Translations under genes and position numbers: made by a program
Shown: piece by piece, positions 8,321 through 17,309 of the stretch
Layout: each line of letters begins with the position of its first letter
How positions within the stretch are numbered: the stretch's first letter is position 1
Notes under the pieces: generated by a model
Databases searched by the model: none
Told to the model about the DNA's origin: nothing
The model's input: only the letters and a program-made list of their open reading frames with translations
Source of the DNA: Kineococcus endophyticus
GTDB taxonomy: Bacteria > Actinomycetota > Actinomycetes > Actinomycetales > Kineococcaceae
Length of the DNA: 64,000 bases
NCBI RefSeq assembly: GCF_040796495.1
Contig: NZ_JBFNQN010000010.1
Coordinates: forward strand, 124,001 to 188,000
Direction: 5' to 3'

Positions 8321-9187
8321 GTGCGTCGTCGCCGTCCCCTCGCCGTCCTGGCGGCCGCCGCTGCCGTCACCGCCCTGGCCGCCGGTTGCGGGAGCCAGGC
8401 CGGCACCACCACCACCGCGGGTTCCGCCGCCGGCGCTCCCGCGGGGCTGTCCCTCGTGGCCGACGGCGTGCTGACGATCGGCACCGACCCCACGTACCCG
8501 CCCATGGAGTACGAGGAGGGCGGCACCCTCAAGGGCGCCAACGTCGAGATCCTCACCGACGTCGCCCGCCGCCTGGGCCTGCGACCGCAGTTCCAGACGG
8601 TCGCGTTCGCCGACCTGCGCCCCGCCGCGGCCGCCCACACCATCGACGTCGTCGGGGCGTCGGTCACCGACAAGGCCGTCCGCCAGAAGGACGTCGACTT
8701 CGTCGACGTGTTCTACGCCGGTGAGCAGATCATCGCCGGCACCGGTGACCACAGCGCCTGGACCACCCCCGGGAACTGGTGCGGCCTGCGGATCGCCGCG
8801 ACGGCCGGCACCTCGACCTCCGACATCGTCACGGGGCAGTCGGCCCTGTGCACCGCGGTCGGCAAACCTCCCGTCACCCTCGTCGACGTGCCGTACCTCA
8901 AGAGCGTCGAGGAGGTGCGCGCCGGCCGCGCCGACCTGGGCGCCGAGGGCCTGCCCGCCGCGGCCAAGCTCATCGCCGACTCCGGCGGCACCCTGCAGGC
9001 CGTCGGCAAACCCTGGCAGGCCCAGCCGTGGGGCTACGGCTTCGCCAAGGACCGCACCGCGTTGCGCGACGCCGTCCAGCAGGCGCTGCAGGCGGCGATC
9101 GCCGACGGCACCTACGACGCGATCCTGGAGGAGTACGGCGTCTCCGACGGCGCGCTGCACACCACGGCGGTCAACGGGGGCGCGTGA
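8321..9187 (+). CDS. Amino-acid-type ABC solute-binding lipoprotein
   Basis: 288 residues starting with a GTG behind GGAGAG. The N-terminal lipoprotein signal ends in VTALAAGC, so the mature protein is anchored by Cys23. The body is a family 3 (amino acid/polar) binding protein: LTIGTDPTYPPMEYEEGGTL, GANVEILTDVARRLGL, and late repeats of the hinge fold. No permease or ATPase gene is adjacent, unlike a normal ABC operon; the upstream neighbour is a chemoreceptor. It may feed an importer encoded elsewhere or present ligand to that receptor. The gene converges on the sugar operon, overlapping the last 17 bp of the Gfo/Idh gene. Confidence 0.88.
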   Translation: MRRRRPLAVLAAAAAVTALAAGCGSQAGTTTTAGSAAGAPAGLSLVADGVLTIGTDPTYPPMEYEEGGTLKGANVEILTDVARRLGLRPQFQTVAFADLRPAAAAHTIDVVGASVTDKAVRQKDVDFVDVFYAGEQIIAGTGDHSAWTTPGNWCGLRIAATAGTSTSDIVTGQSALCTAVGKPPVTLVDVPYLKSVEEVRAGRADLGAEGLPAAAKLIADSGGTLQAVGKPWQAQPWGYGFAKDRTALRDAVQQALQAAIADGTYDAILEEYGVSDGALHTTAVNGGA

Positions 9188-10340
9188 ACCACGCCAGGAC
9201 GTCGTCGGCGGGTTCCGGGACGTCCAGCGGGACCGACCCCGAGCGCAACGAGGCCGTCGCCAGCGCACCCGTGGCGACCGCCTCGCGCGCGGCGAGGGGG
9301 GAGACGAGCGTCGGGGCCCCGTCGGCGACGTGGGCCAGGAACTCCGCCATCGTCGCCAGGTCCGCGTCGGCGTGGCCGGAGGGATCGCCCGTGATCGGGT
9401 GCTCCCGGTCGCCGGTCACCGACCAGTCCCGGCGGCGGTTCCAGACGCGCACCACCCCGCCGGCCGTGTCGCCGACGTTCTCCAGGCGCCCCTCGGTGCC
9501 GATGACGGTGTAGTTGCGCCAGTAGTCCGGCGTGAAGTGGCACTGCTGGTAGCTGGCGAGGACGCCGTTGCCCAGCGTCATGAGGACCATCGAGACGTCC
9601 TCCACGTCGACGACGGGGTTCAGCCCCGTCTGGGTCGCCGGGGGCCAGTTGTCCGTGGAGAACCAGTCGGGCATCGTCTCGCCGGTGCGTTCCCGGCGGT
9701 CGGCGATCCCGCCGTACACCAGCAGGTCGCCCATGCCGACGACCCGGCGGGTGTACGCGCCCGCGAGGTGGTGCACGACGTCGAGGTCGTGGCTCGCCTT
9801 CTGCAGCAGCAGGGAACCGGTGCGGCGGCGGTCGGCGTGCCAGTCCTTGAAGTAGTAGTCGCCGCCGTGGCCGACGAAGTGGCGCACCCAGACGGCGCGC
9901 ACCTCACCGATCTCGCCCCGGTCCACAGCGGCCTTCATCGTCCGCACGACCGCGGCGTGCCGGAAGTTGTGGCCGACGTACAGGGGAGTTCCCGTCTCCG
10001 CGGCGCAGGCCAGCACGCGGTCGGCGTCCTCCAGCGTCGTCGCCAGGGGTTTCTCCAGGTACACCGCGACGCCGGCGCGCAGCAGGTCGACGGCGATGTC
10101 GGCGTGGGTGTGGTCGGGCGTCGTGACGACCGCCGCGTCGACCTGCGCGCCCGCGAGCAGGGCCGTGTGGTCGCCGAAGACCTCCGCGGACGGGAACAGC
10201 GCGGCGGCCCGGGCGCGGCCGGCCTCCGTCGTGTCGGCCACCGCGCTGACGCGCGCACCCTCCCGCGCCTGCGCGACCCGGGCGCCGATCTCGGCGCGGG
10301 CCCCGCAGCCGACGACGGCGACGGTGAGCGCCCCGGTCAC
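9171..10340 (-). CDS. Gfo/Idh/MocA-family oxidoreductase
   Basis: 389 residues. The Rossmann motif VAVVGCGARAEIGARVAQA lies at the N-terminus, followed by the family's TTPDHTHADIAVDLLRAG and YLEKPLA (Lys of the EKP motif). The C-terminal alpha/beta domain contains KASHDLDVVHHLAG. Members are NAD(P)-dependent sugar or inositol dehydrogenases; one branch (GH109) uses the same fold as an NAD-dependent alpha-N-acetylgalactosaminidase, which would suit this operon, but no feature seen decides between them. The GTG start overlaps the aldolase stop (GTGA). Last gene of the sugar operon. Confidence 0.85.
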   Translation of the reverse strand: MTGALTVAVVGCGARAEIGARVAQAREGARVSAVADTTEAGRARAAALFPSAEVFGDHTALLAGAQVDAAVVTTPDHTHADIAVDLLRAGVAVYLEKPLATTLEDADRVLACAAETGTPLYVGHNFRHAAVVRTMKAAVDRGEIGEVRAVWVRHFVGHGGDYYFKDWHADRRRTGSLLLQKASHDLDVVHHLAGAYTRRVVGMGDLLVYGGIADRRERTGETMPDWFSTDNWPPATQTGLNPVVDVEDVSMVLMTLGNGVLASYQQCHFTPDYWRNYTVIGTEGRLENVGDTAGGVVRVWNRRRDWSVTGDREHPITGDPSGHADADLATMAEFLAHVADGAPTLVSPLAAREAVATGALATASLRSGSVPLDVPEPADDVLAWFTRPR

Positions 10341-11179
10341 CGGTCGGTCCCGGCCAGCAGGGACAGCAGCCGGGCCGTCTCGTCCCGCACCGCGGTGCGC
10401 CCGGCGGCGACGTACTTCCGGGGGTCGGTGACCGCCGGCTGCTCGGTCAGCACCTGCCGCACCGCGGCGGTGAAGACGCCGTTGAGGTGCGTCGCGATGT
10501 TGACCTTCGTCATCCCGGCCGCCGTCGCGGCCCGCAACTGCTCGTCGGACAACCCCGAGGACCCGTGCAGCACGAGGGGGACGGGCACGGCGGCGGCCAG
10601 TTCCCCGACGAGGTCCAGGTCGACGCTGGCGTCCCGGGTCTGCATGGCGTGCGACGTCCCCACGGCGACGGCGAGGGCGTCGACACCCGTCGCCGCCACG
10701 AACTCGGCCGCCTCGGCGGGCACCGTGCGGGCGCCGGGGGCGTGCACACCGTCCTTGCCGCCGACCTCCCCGAGTTCGGCCTCGCACCCGACTCCCGCGG
10801 CGCGGCAACGGTCCGCGACCTCCCGCGTGCGGGCGACGTTCTCGGCGAAGGGCAGCGCGGAGGCGTCGAACATGACCGACGACACCCCCAGGTCCAGGCC
10901 CCGGGTGACGAGGTCCTCGTCCGTCACGTGGTCGAGGTGGACCAGGACGGGGACGTCCGCCGACCGCGCCAGCGCCAGGGTCGCGGTGGTGATCGGCGTG
11001 AGGTCGCCGTGGTAGCGGACGCAGTTCTCGCTGATCTGCAGGACGACGGGCAGGCCGGCGCGCTCGGCCCCGGCGACCATCGCCTCCGCGTGCTCGAGCA
11101 GCACCACGTTGAACGCACCCACGGCGCGGCCGGCGGAGCGGGCACCGGTGACGAGTTCGGCGAAGGGGGTCGGGCTCAT
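10337..11179 (-). CDS. Class II ketose-bisphosphate aldolase (tagatose/fructose-1,6-bisphosphate type)
   Basis: 280 residues, matching GatY/KbaY/FbaA-type zinc aldolases. Visible features are AFNVVLLEHAEAMVAGAERA, the zinc/active-site LVHLDHVTDEDLV, GEVGGKDGVH, the phosphate-binding LVLHGSSGLSDEQL and GMTKVNIATHLNGVF. The reaction splits tagatose- or fructose-1,6-bisphosphate into dihydroxyacetone phosphate and glyceraldehyde 3-phosphate. The ATG at 11179 overlaps the PfkB stop (ATGA). With the upstream PfkB kinase and AgaS-like protein it forms a tagatose-6-phosphate route; the stereochemical preference itself cannot be read from the sequence. Confidence 0.9.
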   Translation of the reverse strand: MSPTPFAELVTGARSAGRAVGAFNVVLLEHAEAMVAGAERAGLPVVLQISENCVRYHGDLTPITTATLALARSADVPVLVHLDHVTDEDLVTRGLDLGVSSVMFDASALPFAENVARTREVADRCRAAGVGCEAELGEVGGKDGVHAPGARTVPAEAAEFVAATGVDALAVAVGTSHAMQTRDASVDLDLVGELAAAVPVPLVLHGSSGLSDEQLRAATAAGMTKVNIATHLNGVFTAAVRQVLTEQPAVTDPRKYVAAGRTAVRDETARLLSLLAGTDR

Positions 11180-12090
11180 GCGGGGCTCCTGTCCAGAGGG
11201 GGTTCGAGGTCGGGGAGGAACCGGGCGAGGGCGTCGTGGTCCACCTCGCCGGCCGTGGGGCGCAGGACGGCCGCCGCGCCGAACGCGGCCGCCCACCGCA
11301 GGGCACCGGCCGTCGGGAGTCCCCGCACGAGGGCGAGGACGAGACCGGCCGTGGCGGCGTCGCCGGCGCCGGTGGGGTTCCCCGACACCCCGTCCACGGC
11401 GGGGACGTGGACCTCGCCGTCGGGGGAGTGCCCCGTCAGACCCGCTGCGCCGCGGGACACCACGACCAGGGGTGCGCCCAGGCCGAGGAGGGCGTGCGCA
11501 CCGGCGCCGACGTCGGCGGTGCCGGTGGCCTCCAGAAGTTCCTCGGTGTTCGGCGCGCAGACGGCGCCGGCCGCGGCCGCCGCGAGCAGCGCCGGTCCGC
11601 TCACGTCGGCGACGGCGAGGCCTCCCGCCGCGCGGACCCAGACGCCGACGAGGTCCGGGTCGGTCCCCGGGGGCAGGGAACCGGCCACGACGAAGGCGGC
11701 GCTGGTGACCTCCCGCGTCACCCGCTCCGTCACCTCGTCCCACTCGTCACCCGTGACCGCGGGGCCCGGTTCGCCGAACATCGTCGGGTGCTGCTCGCCG
11801 TCGACGACGGTGACCGTCGAGCGGGTCTGACCGGCGAGCGGGACGACCGTCGCCGGCACGTCCAGGGCCTCCGCCAGCCACGCGCCGGAGGCGCCGCCGA
11901 GGGGCAGGACGCACCGGGCCCGCGCCCCGACCGACTGCAGGACGCGGGCGACGTTGACCCCCTTCCCGCCCGGGCGGCGGGCGACGTCGAGGACCCGCTG
12001 GGTGGTGCCGATCCGCTGCTCGGCCACCCGGTAGGTGAGGTCGACGGCGGGGTTCGGGGTGAGCACCGTCACGACCGGCGGCCCGGTCAC
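11176..12090 (-). CDS. PfkB-family hexose-phosphate kinase (1-phosphofructokinase/tagatose-6-phosphate kinase type)
   Basis: 304 residues of the ribokinase/PfkB fold. It starts VTVLTPNPAVDLTYRV, has GGKGVNVARVLQSVG near residue 45, and ends with the catalytic anion-hole signature GNPTGAGDAATAGLVLAL containing the base Asp. These are the hallmarks of the LacC/FruK/PfkB branch. Placed between a GlcNAc-kinase-like gene and a class II aldolase, it most likely phosphorylates tagatose 6-phosphate to the bisphosphate, though fructose phosphates are possible. The GTG at 12090 overlaps the upstream stop (GTGA). Confidence 0.9.
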   Translation of the reverse strand: MTGPPVVTVLTPNPAVDLTYRVAEQRIGTTQRVLDVARRPGGKGVNVARVLQSVGARARCVLPLGGASGAWLAEALDVPATVVPLAGQTRSTVTVVDGEQHPTMFGEPGPAVTGDEWDEVTERVTREVTSAAFVVAGSLPPGTDPDLVGVWVRAAGGLAVADVSGPALLAAAAAGAVCAPNTEELLEATGTADVGAGAHALLGLGAPLVVVSRGAAGLTGHSPDGEVHVPAVDGVSGNPTGAGDAATAGLVLALVRGLPTAGALRWAAAFGAAAVLRPTAGEVDHDALARFLPDLEPPLDRSPA

Positions 12091-13028
12091 GGGGCGACCC
12101 GACGGCCGGCGAGCGTCCGGGCGTACAGGGCGCTGCCGTGGCCCGGGTCGTGCCGCGGTTCCACGAGGTCGACGGCGAACCGGCTGCGGCGCAGCGCCTG
12201 CTCGAAGGCGTCCCGGACGACGGCCGCCGCGAACAACCCACCCGTCCGGGAGACGGTGACCCGGTCCCCGGGGGCGTGGCCGAGGCCCAGCGCGGTGCTC
12301 TCGACGAGGTCGGCGAGCTCGGTGGCGGCCGCCCGGACGATCGCCCCGGCCGTCGCGTCGCCCTCCGCGGCGGCGCCGGTGACGACGGGGGCCAGCCGGG
12401 CGACGTCGGCGCGTCGCGCGCCCCAGCCGTCCAGGACGACCCCGACGACGTCGTGCGGGTGCCGCACCCCGACGGCGGCCAGCACCGCGTCGTGCAGGGG
12501 AGTCCGCGGGACGCGACCGTCGGCCATCCGGGAGAACGCGCGCAACCCCTCCACGGCCACCCAGTGCGCGGAACCCTCGTCGCCGAACAGCTCGCCCCAG
12601 CCGCCCGTGCGCCGGGTCCGCCCGGCCCGTTCGCCGTAGGCGATGGACCCGGTGCCGGCCACGACGTTCACGCCGTCCCGGGCCCCCAGCGCACCGGCCC
12701 ACCCGCTGACCATGTCGTTGCCGCAGGCGTAGCGGTCGTGGCCGAGGACGCGGGCCGGGAGCGCGTCGAGGGCGGCGACGTCGCCGCTGACCTCCCCGTA
12801 CCCGGGGAAGGCGAAGAACGAGAACTCCACGGACCCAGGATCCGTCACCCCGTCCGTGACCGCCCGCACGCCGTCGGCGACGATCCGCTCGACGGCCGCG
12901 AGCCCTCCCGGTGCGCCGAAGTAGTAGCAGGACGGCTGCGTGCTGCGCGCCACGACGTCGCCCGCGCCGTCGAGGAGGACGAACGCGGTCTTCGTCCCGC
13001 CCCCGTCCATCCCGAGGAACCACGTCAC
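12087..13028 (-). CDS. BadF/BcrA-family sugar kinase (N-acetylhexosamine kinase-like)
   Basis: 313 residues of the ASKHA ATPase fold. ATP-binding motifs are GMDGGGTKTAFVLLDGAGD (phosphate 1), NVVAGTGSIAYGERAGR (phosphate 2) and the family-specific GGWGELFGDEGSAHWVA, which is typical of bacterial N-acetylglucosamine kinases. It would phosphorylate an imported amino sugar at C6 before AgaS/PfkB/aldolase processing. A GlcNAc, GalNAc or free hexosamine substrate is possible. Both ends overlap neighbouring genes by GTGA. Confidence 0.85.
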   Translation of the reverse strand: MTWFLGMDGGGTKTAFVLLDGAGDVVARSTQPSCYYFGAPGGLAAVERIVADGVRAVTDGVTDPGSVEFSFFAFPGYGEVSGDVAALDALPARVLGHDRYACGNDMVSGWAGALGARDGVNVVAGTGSIAYGERAGRTRRTGGWGELFGDEGSAHWVAVEGLRAFSRMADGRVPRTPLHDAVLAAVGVRHPHDVVGVVLDGWGARRADVARLAPVVTGAAAEGDATAGAIVRAAATELADLVESTALGLGHAPGDRVTVSRTGGLFAAAVVRDAFEQALRRSRFAVDLVEPRHDPGHGSALYARTLAGRRVAP

Positions 13029-14140
13029 CGCCCGCCACCTCCACCCTCGACGAGGGGGTGGACGAGGGGGTGGATGCGGACCCCCCGGACGACGCGGTTC
13101 ACCGTGCCCCCGGGGAACGGGTCGTCGGGCGTGCACCCGTGGCGCAGCGACGCGCCCAGGGCCAGCAGTTGGACCGGCACGGCCAGCACGGCGGCGCGCA
13201 GCCCGTCCGGCAGACCGGTCAGTCCCGGCGGGTCGACGTGCACGACGCGGGCCGTGGCGTCGCCCCGCAGCTCGGTGAGGATGTCGGCGTCGTAGCGCGC
13301 CGTGTACGGGTCCGCCGAGCCGAGGACGACGACGAGCGTGCGGTCGTCGACGAGCGCCTTGGGTCCGTGCCGGAACCCCAGCGGACTGTCGTGGAAGGCC
13401 GCGGTGCGGCCGGCGGTGAGTTCGAGCACCTTCAGCGCCGCCTCCTGCGCCAGGCCCTGCAGGGGGCCGCTGCCCAGGAACACCGTGCGGTGCGGCAGCG
13501 GGTCCAGCAGGTCCTCGACGTCCCCGGCCCGGTCCAGCACCGCCGTGGCCGCCGTCGCGAGCTGCTCGACGGCGTCGAGGTGCTGCGGCTCGAAGGCGCA
13601 GAGCACGGCGAGCAGCATGGTCGTGAAGCTCGACGTCATGGCGAACCCGGAGTCGTGGGTCTGCTCCGGCAGGAGCAGGACGAAGGACCGCTCCGCCCCG
13701 GCGCGGTCGAGCGCCAGCCGTCCCTGCGCGTGGCAGGTGACCACGAGGTGGTGGACGCCGGGGGAGAGCTCGTCGGCCAGCTGCACCGCGGCGAGCGACT
13801 CCGGGCTGTTCCCGGACCGGGCGAAGGAGACGAGCAGGACGGGCGCGGGGTCGGCGAACGCGCTGCGGGGGTCGGCCACGAGGTCGGTCGTGGGGACGCT
13901 GTCCAGCCGCCGGCCCAGCGGCCGGCGCAGCGCCGCCGCGGCGATGTCGCCGACGAACGCCGACGTGCCCGCGCCGGTGAGGACGATGCGCAGGTCGGGG
14001 CGCGCCAGCAGCGGGTCGAGGAAGGCGCGCAGCGCGGGACCGCGGTCGTGCAGGAGCCGGCGCAGGTCGCGCCACGCCTGCGGTTGCTGCCGGACCTCGC
14101 CGTGCGTGGCGCTGCTGGGAGTGCTGGTGGGGGTGCTCAC
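13025..14140 (-). CDS. agaS: AgaS-like SIS-domain sugar-phosphate isomerase/deaminase
   Basis: 371 residues with two sugar isomerase (SIS) domains. The first has IVLTGAGTSAFVGDIAAAA and VSFARSGNSPESLAAVQLAD, which are the AgaS signatures; the second has VFLGSGPLQGLAQEAALKVLE and FRHGPKALVDD. No glutaminase domain precedes them, so this is not a GlmS. AgaS converts galactosamine 6-phosphate to tagatose 6-phosphate with loss of ammonia. The GTG start at 14140 has GGAG 4 nt upstream. It sits between the ABC importer genes and the sugar kinase, consistent with an amino-sugar route. The assignment to AgaS rather than another SIS deaminase is from motifs and context. Confidence 0.82.
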   Translation of the reverse strand: MSTPTSTPSSATHGEVRQQPQAWRDLRRLLHDRGPALRAFLDPLLARPDLRIVLTGAGTSAFVGDIAAAALRRPLGRRLDSVPTTDLVADPRSAFADPAPVLLVSFARSGNSPESLAAVQLADELSPGVHHLVVTCHAQGRLALDRAGAERSFVLLLPEQTHDSGFAMTSSFTTMLLAVLCAFEPQHLDAVEQLATAATAVLDRAGDVEDLLDPLPHRTVFLGSGPLQGLAQEAALKVLELTAGRTAAFHDSPLGFRHGPKALVDDRTLVVVLGSADPYTARYDADILTELRGDATARVVHVDPPGLTGLPDGLRAAVLAVPVQLLALGASLRHGCTPDDPFPGGTVNRVVRGVRIHPLVHPLVEGGGGGR

Positions 14141-14163
14141 GGTTCTCCAGGGGTGGTGGGGTC

Positions 14164-15057
14164 TCAGCCCTTGAGGCCGGCCGAGGCCATGGTGGCGACG
14201 AACTGCTTCTGGGCCAGGAGGAAGAGGAGGACGAGGGGCAGGGTCGCCACGACGTTGCCGGCCATGAGCAGGGACCAGTCGGTCCGTCGGGTGCCCTGGA
14301 ACGTCGTCAGCCCGAGCTGCAGCGTGAAGGCGTCCTCGTCGTTGATGGCGACCAGCGGCCAGACCAGGTCGTTCCACGACCCGAGCAGCGTGAAGATCGC
14401 CAGGGTGGCGAGCGCCGGTCGCGCCAGCGGGAGCACGACGAACCAGAACACCTGCAGCCGGGAGCAGCCGTCGATGCGTCCGGACTCCTCGAGCTCGGCG
14501 GGCAGTGAGAGGAAGAACTGCCGCATGAGGAAGATGCCGAACGCGGACGCCAGCCAGGGGACGATCGCGGCGCCGAGGTCGTTGACGAGTCCCAGCTTCG
14601 CGAACATGACGTACGTCGGGATCATGAGCAGCTGCGAGGGGACCATGATCGTGGCGAGGATGCCCAGGAACCCCAGCTCCCGACCCGGGAACCGCAGCCG
14701 GGCGAACCCGTACCCGGCCAGGGAGCACAGCACCAGGTGGGAGGCGATGGCGACGGCGGAGACGACGACCGTGTTGAGCAGCCAGCGCACGACCTCCGAC
14801 TCCGCGAACAGACGCGCGTACCCGTCCACGGTGAACCGCGACGGCCAGAAACCGGGCGGGATCCGGTTGATGTCCGAGGCCGGGGTCACCGACGCCAGGA
14901 ACATCTCCACGAACGGCAGGAGGAACACGGCGGCCACGGGCAGCAGCAGGAGGTGCCAGGCGCTGAAGGGCAGGCGTCGGCGACGGCGGGGCCGGTGCAG
15001 GGAGCTCGCCGGGGGCCGGACCCGCGGGGCGGAGGTGGGAGCGGCGGGGCTCGTCAT
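14164..15057 (-). CDS. Carbohydrate ABC transporter permease (MalG type)
   Basis: 297 residues with about six membrane segments, the first at LLLLPVAAVFLLPFVEMFLA. The EAA loop that contacts the ATPase is seen as ELEESGRIDGCSRLQVFWFV, followed by VLPLARPALATLAIFTLLGSW. It ends KQFVATMASAGLKG, the usual MalG-type terminus. The ATG at 15057 overlaps the stop of the partner permease (ATGA). No ATP-binding subunit is encoded in the operon, so a shared MsmK/MalK-type ATPase elsewhere probably energises it. Confidence 0.93.
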   Translation of the reverse strand: MTSPAAPTSAPRVRPPASSLHRPRRRRRLPFSAWHLLLLPVAAVFLLPFVEMFLASVTPASDINRIPPGFWPSRFTVDGYARLFAESEVVRWLLNTVVVSAVAIASHLVLCSLAGYGFARLRFPGRELGFLGILATIMVPSQLLMIPTYVMFAKLGLVNDLGAAIVPWLASAFGIFLMRQFFLSLPAELEESGRIDGCSRLQVFWFVVLPLARPALATLAIFTLLGSWNDLVWPLVAINDEDAFTLQLGLTTFQGTRRTDWSLLMAGNVVATLPLVLLFLLAQKQFVATMASAGLKG

Positions 15058-15971
15058 CGGGTCCTCCGGGCGGCACGGCGTTGGGTCACGGTCACGGCGA
15101 CCGTCACGGCGAGGGTGAGCACGAACAGGCCGTAGGCGATGGCCGAGCCGTACCCGAACTGCAGCTTCTGGAACGCCGTGGTCCACACGAGGTAGACGAT
15201 GGTCTGCGTCGCGTCCAGCGGACCGCCCCGCGTCGTGGCGTAGACGAGGTCGAACAACTGCAGGGCCTGCAGCGTCAGGTAGACGCCGACGAACGTCGTC
15301 ACGGGGCGCAGCTGCGGCCAGACGACCCGCCAGGTCACCTGGAGGGAACCGGCGCCGTCGATGCGGGCGGCCTCGACCGTCTCGTGGGGCACGTCCTGCA
15401 GCGCCGCGAGGTAGATGACCGTCGTGAACGCGGCCTGGCCCCACAGCGACATGAGGGTGATGACGACGAGCGCCTGGCCGCTGTCCTCCAGCCACCCCTG
15501 CTGGGGCAGGTGCAGGACCCGCAGGACGTTGTTGACGAGACCGAACTGCGGGCTGAAGAGGTAGGTCGTGAGGATGCCGGTCGCGGCCGCCGACACGACG
15601 AACGGCACGAACACGGCCGTCCGGTAGAAGCCGATGAACCGGATGCGGCGGTTCAGCGCCGTCGCCAGGAGCAGGCCGAGGAGCAGGGAGGCCGGGACGA
15701 ACATCGCCGTGTACAGGAGCGTGTGCCAGGCCGCGCTCAGCACGGCGGGGTCGCTCAGGAGGTCGCGGTAGTTCTGCGTCCCGACCCCGACCTGCGGGCT
15801 GAACCCGTCCCACTTCCGGAACGACAGGACCAGCGCCCACGCGGCGGGGAACAGCGTCAGGCCGCCCACGACCAGGAGTGCGGGGGCGACGAAGCCCCAG
15901 CCGGCGAGGGCCTCGCCGGGGGTCCACCGGCGGCGGACGGACCGGCGCCGGGCGTTCTCGTACGTCGTCAC
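15054..15971 (-). CDS. Carbohydrate ABC transporter permease (MalF/UgpA type)
   Basis: 305 residues, about six membrane segments, opening with GWGFVAPALLVVGGLTLFPA. The EAA loop is HETVEAARIDGAGSLQVTWR before VVWPQLRPVTTF. The GTG at 15971 follows AGGAG by 6 nt. It pairs with the downstream MalG-type permease and the upstream binding lipoprotein as the importer of the amino-sugar operon. Confidence 0.93.
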   Translation of the reverse strand: MTTYENARRRSVRRRWTPGEALAGWGFVAPALLVVGGLTLFPAAWALVLSFRKWDGFSPQVGVGTQNYRDLLSDPAVLSAAWHTLLYTAMFVPASLLLGLLLATALNRRIRFIGFYRTAVFVPFVVSAAATGILTTYLFSPQFGLVNNVLRVLHLPQQGWLEDSGQALVVITLMSLWGQAAFTTVIYLAALQDVPHETVEAARIDGAGSLQVTWRVVWPQLRPVTTFVGVYLTLQALQLFDLVYATTRGGPLDATQTIVYLVWTTAFQKLQFGYGSAIAYGLFVLTLAVTVAVTVTQRRAARRTR

Positions 15972-15980
15972 CGTGGACTC

Positions 15981-17285
15981 CTAACCTTGTCGCAGAGCTC
16001 GGTCGGCCGCCTCGGCGGCGTCCTGCAGGGCTGTCCGCGCGGACCCCTGGCCCTGCAGGACGTGGGCCACGGCGTTCCCGACGGCCTCGGACAGGCCGTT
16101 GTAGCCGGGGACGGTGGGCCGGGAGGTCCGGGCGTTGGCCGCGTTGGCCTGGATGACGTCCAGGCCGGGCAGTTCACGCGCCTGGGCGAGGAAGGCGGGG
16201 CTGGTGGCCTCGCTGGACCGCAGGGGCAGGTTCCCGACGGCGACGTTGAACCGTTCGTCCTGCTCGGCCGACGTCAGCCACCGCGCGAACTCCGTCGCCC
16301 AGTGCGCGCGGTTGACGTCGCGGTTGTCGAACAACGTCCACAGGTCCGGGCCCGACACCGTCTCGTGGTTGCCTCCCGTCCCCGGCAGCGGGACGACCCC
16401 GTAGGCGGTCCCCGCGGTCTTCAGCGCCGAGAGCTCCCACGGGCCCGACGTCATCATGGCCACGCGGTCGCTCGCGAACAGCTGCGCGAACTTCGTGTCG
16501 GTCTGGTCCAGGTAGACGCTGCGGTCGTCCACGGCCATGGCGCGCAGGAACTCCAGCGCCTCCACGCCGGCGTCGGACTGGAAGGCCGACCGGCCGGTGG
16601 TCCCGTCGAGGACCGCCCCGCCGTTCTGCCACAGGTGCGGCCACAGCTGCCAGGTCGTCTCCTCGCTGCCCGAGACCGAGTAGGCGTACCCGAAGGTGTT
16701 CGTCGCCGGGTCGGTGAGGGCCTTGGCCGCGGTGCGGAAGTCCTGCCAGCTCCAGTCGGGCGTGGGGTGCGCCACGCCGGCCCGGTCGAAGACCGTGGTG
16801 TTGAAGAACAGCGAGACGTTGTCGACGACGGCGGGGAACCCGATCGTGCGCCGGCCTGTGGGGCGGGCGGTGTCGCGGGCGGCCTGGGTGAACTCCTCCC
16901 ACCGGACCTCCGGGTCGGCGACGACGGCGGTGACGTCGAGGGTCCGTCCGGAGCGTTCGAGCTGGCTGGCCCAGGAACCGAAGGTGTAGGAGATGTCCGG
17001 GGCCTCGTCGGCGGCGAAGGACGCGGCGAGCTTCTGCAGCAGTTCCTCCGTCGAGGACGCACCGGGGGACATGTCCAGGTGCACGTTGGGGTGCAGCCGC
17101 TGGAACTCGTCCACGAGGCCCTGCAGGACGGTGGCGGCGTCGTCGCTCTGGCCGGACCAGAACACGAGCTGCACCTCGGCGTCCGTGTCCAGGACGGTGA
17201 CCTCCTCCCGTCCGCAGCCGCCGAGCACGGGGAGGAACCCGAGGGTGGCGGCGGCGGACAGGACGGTTCTGCGGGTGGGGCGCAC
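15981..17285 (-). CDS. Extracellular sugar-binding lipoprotein of the amino-sugar ABC importer
   Basis: 434 residues, family 1 carbohydrate-binding protein. The signal peptide carries a twin-arginine-like start (MRPTRRTVLSAAATLGF) and a lipobox PVLGGC, so the mature protein is lipid-anchored at about Cys24. Conserved features include VQLVFWSGQSDD, LFFNTTVFDRAGV, WSWQDFRTAAKALTDPA and MTSGPWELSAL. The GTG start at 17285 has AAGGAG upstream. First transport gene after the GH4 enzyme; the cargo is probably a galactosaminide or related glycoside released or hydrolysed by the operon's enzymes. Confidence 0.92.
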   Translation of the reverse strand: MRPTRRTVLSAAATLGFLPVLGGCGREEVTVLDTDAEVQLVFWSGQSDDAATVLQGLVDEFQRLHPNVHLDMSPGASSTEELLQKLAASFAADEAPDISYTFGSWASQLERSGRTLDVTAVVADPEVRWEEFTQAARDTARPTGRRTIGFPAVVDNVSLFFNTTVFDRAGVAHPTPDWSWQDFRTAAKALTDPATNTFGYAYSVSGSEETTWQLWPHLWQNGGAVLDGTTGRSAFQSDAGVEALEFLRAMAVDDRSVYLDQTDTKFAQLFASDRVAMMTSGPWELSALKTAGTAYGVVPLPGTGGNHETVSGPDLWTLFDNRDVNRAHWATEFARWLTSAEQDERFNVAVGNLPLRSSEATSPAFLAQARELPGLDVIQANAANARTSRPTVPGYNGLSEAVGNAVAHVLQGQGSARTALQDAAEAADRALRQG

Positions 17286-17309
17286 GGTGAGCTCCTTCGC
17301 TCTCGCGGG

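Noticed and set aside
9171-15118. Several very long open frames opposite or inside the sugar operon
   Set aside because: Their composition is Arg/Pro/Gly-rich with no domain signature, and each mirrors a well-supported gene; they are GC-skew artefacts.
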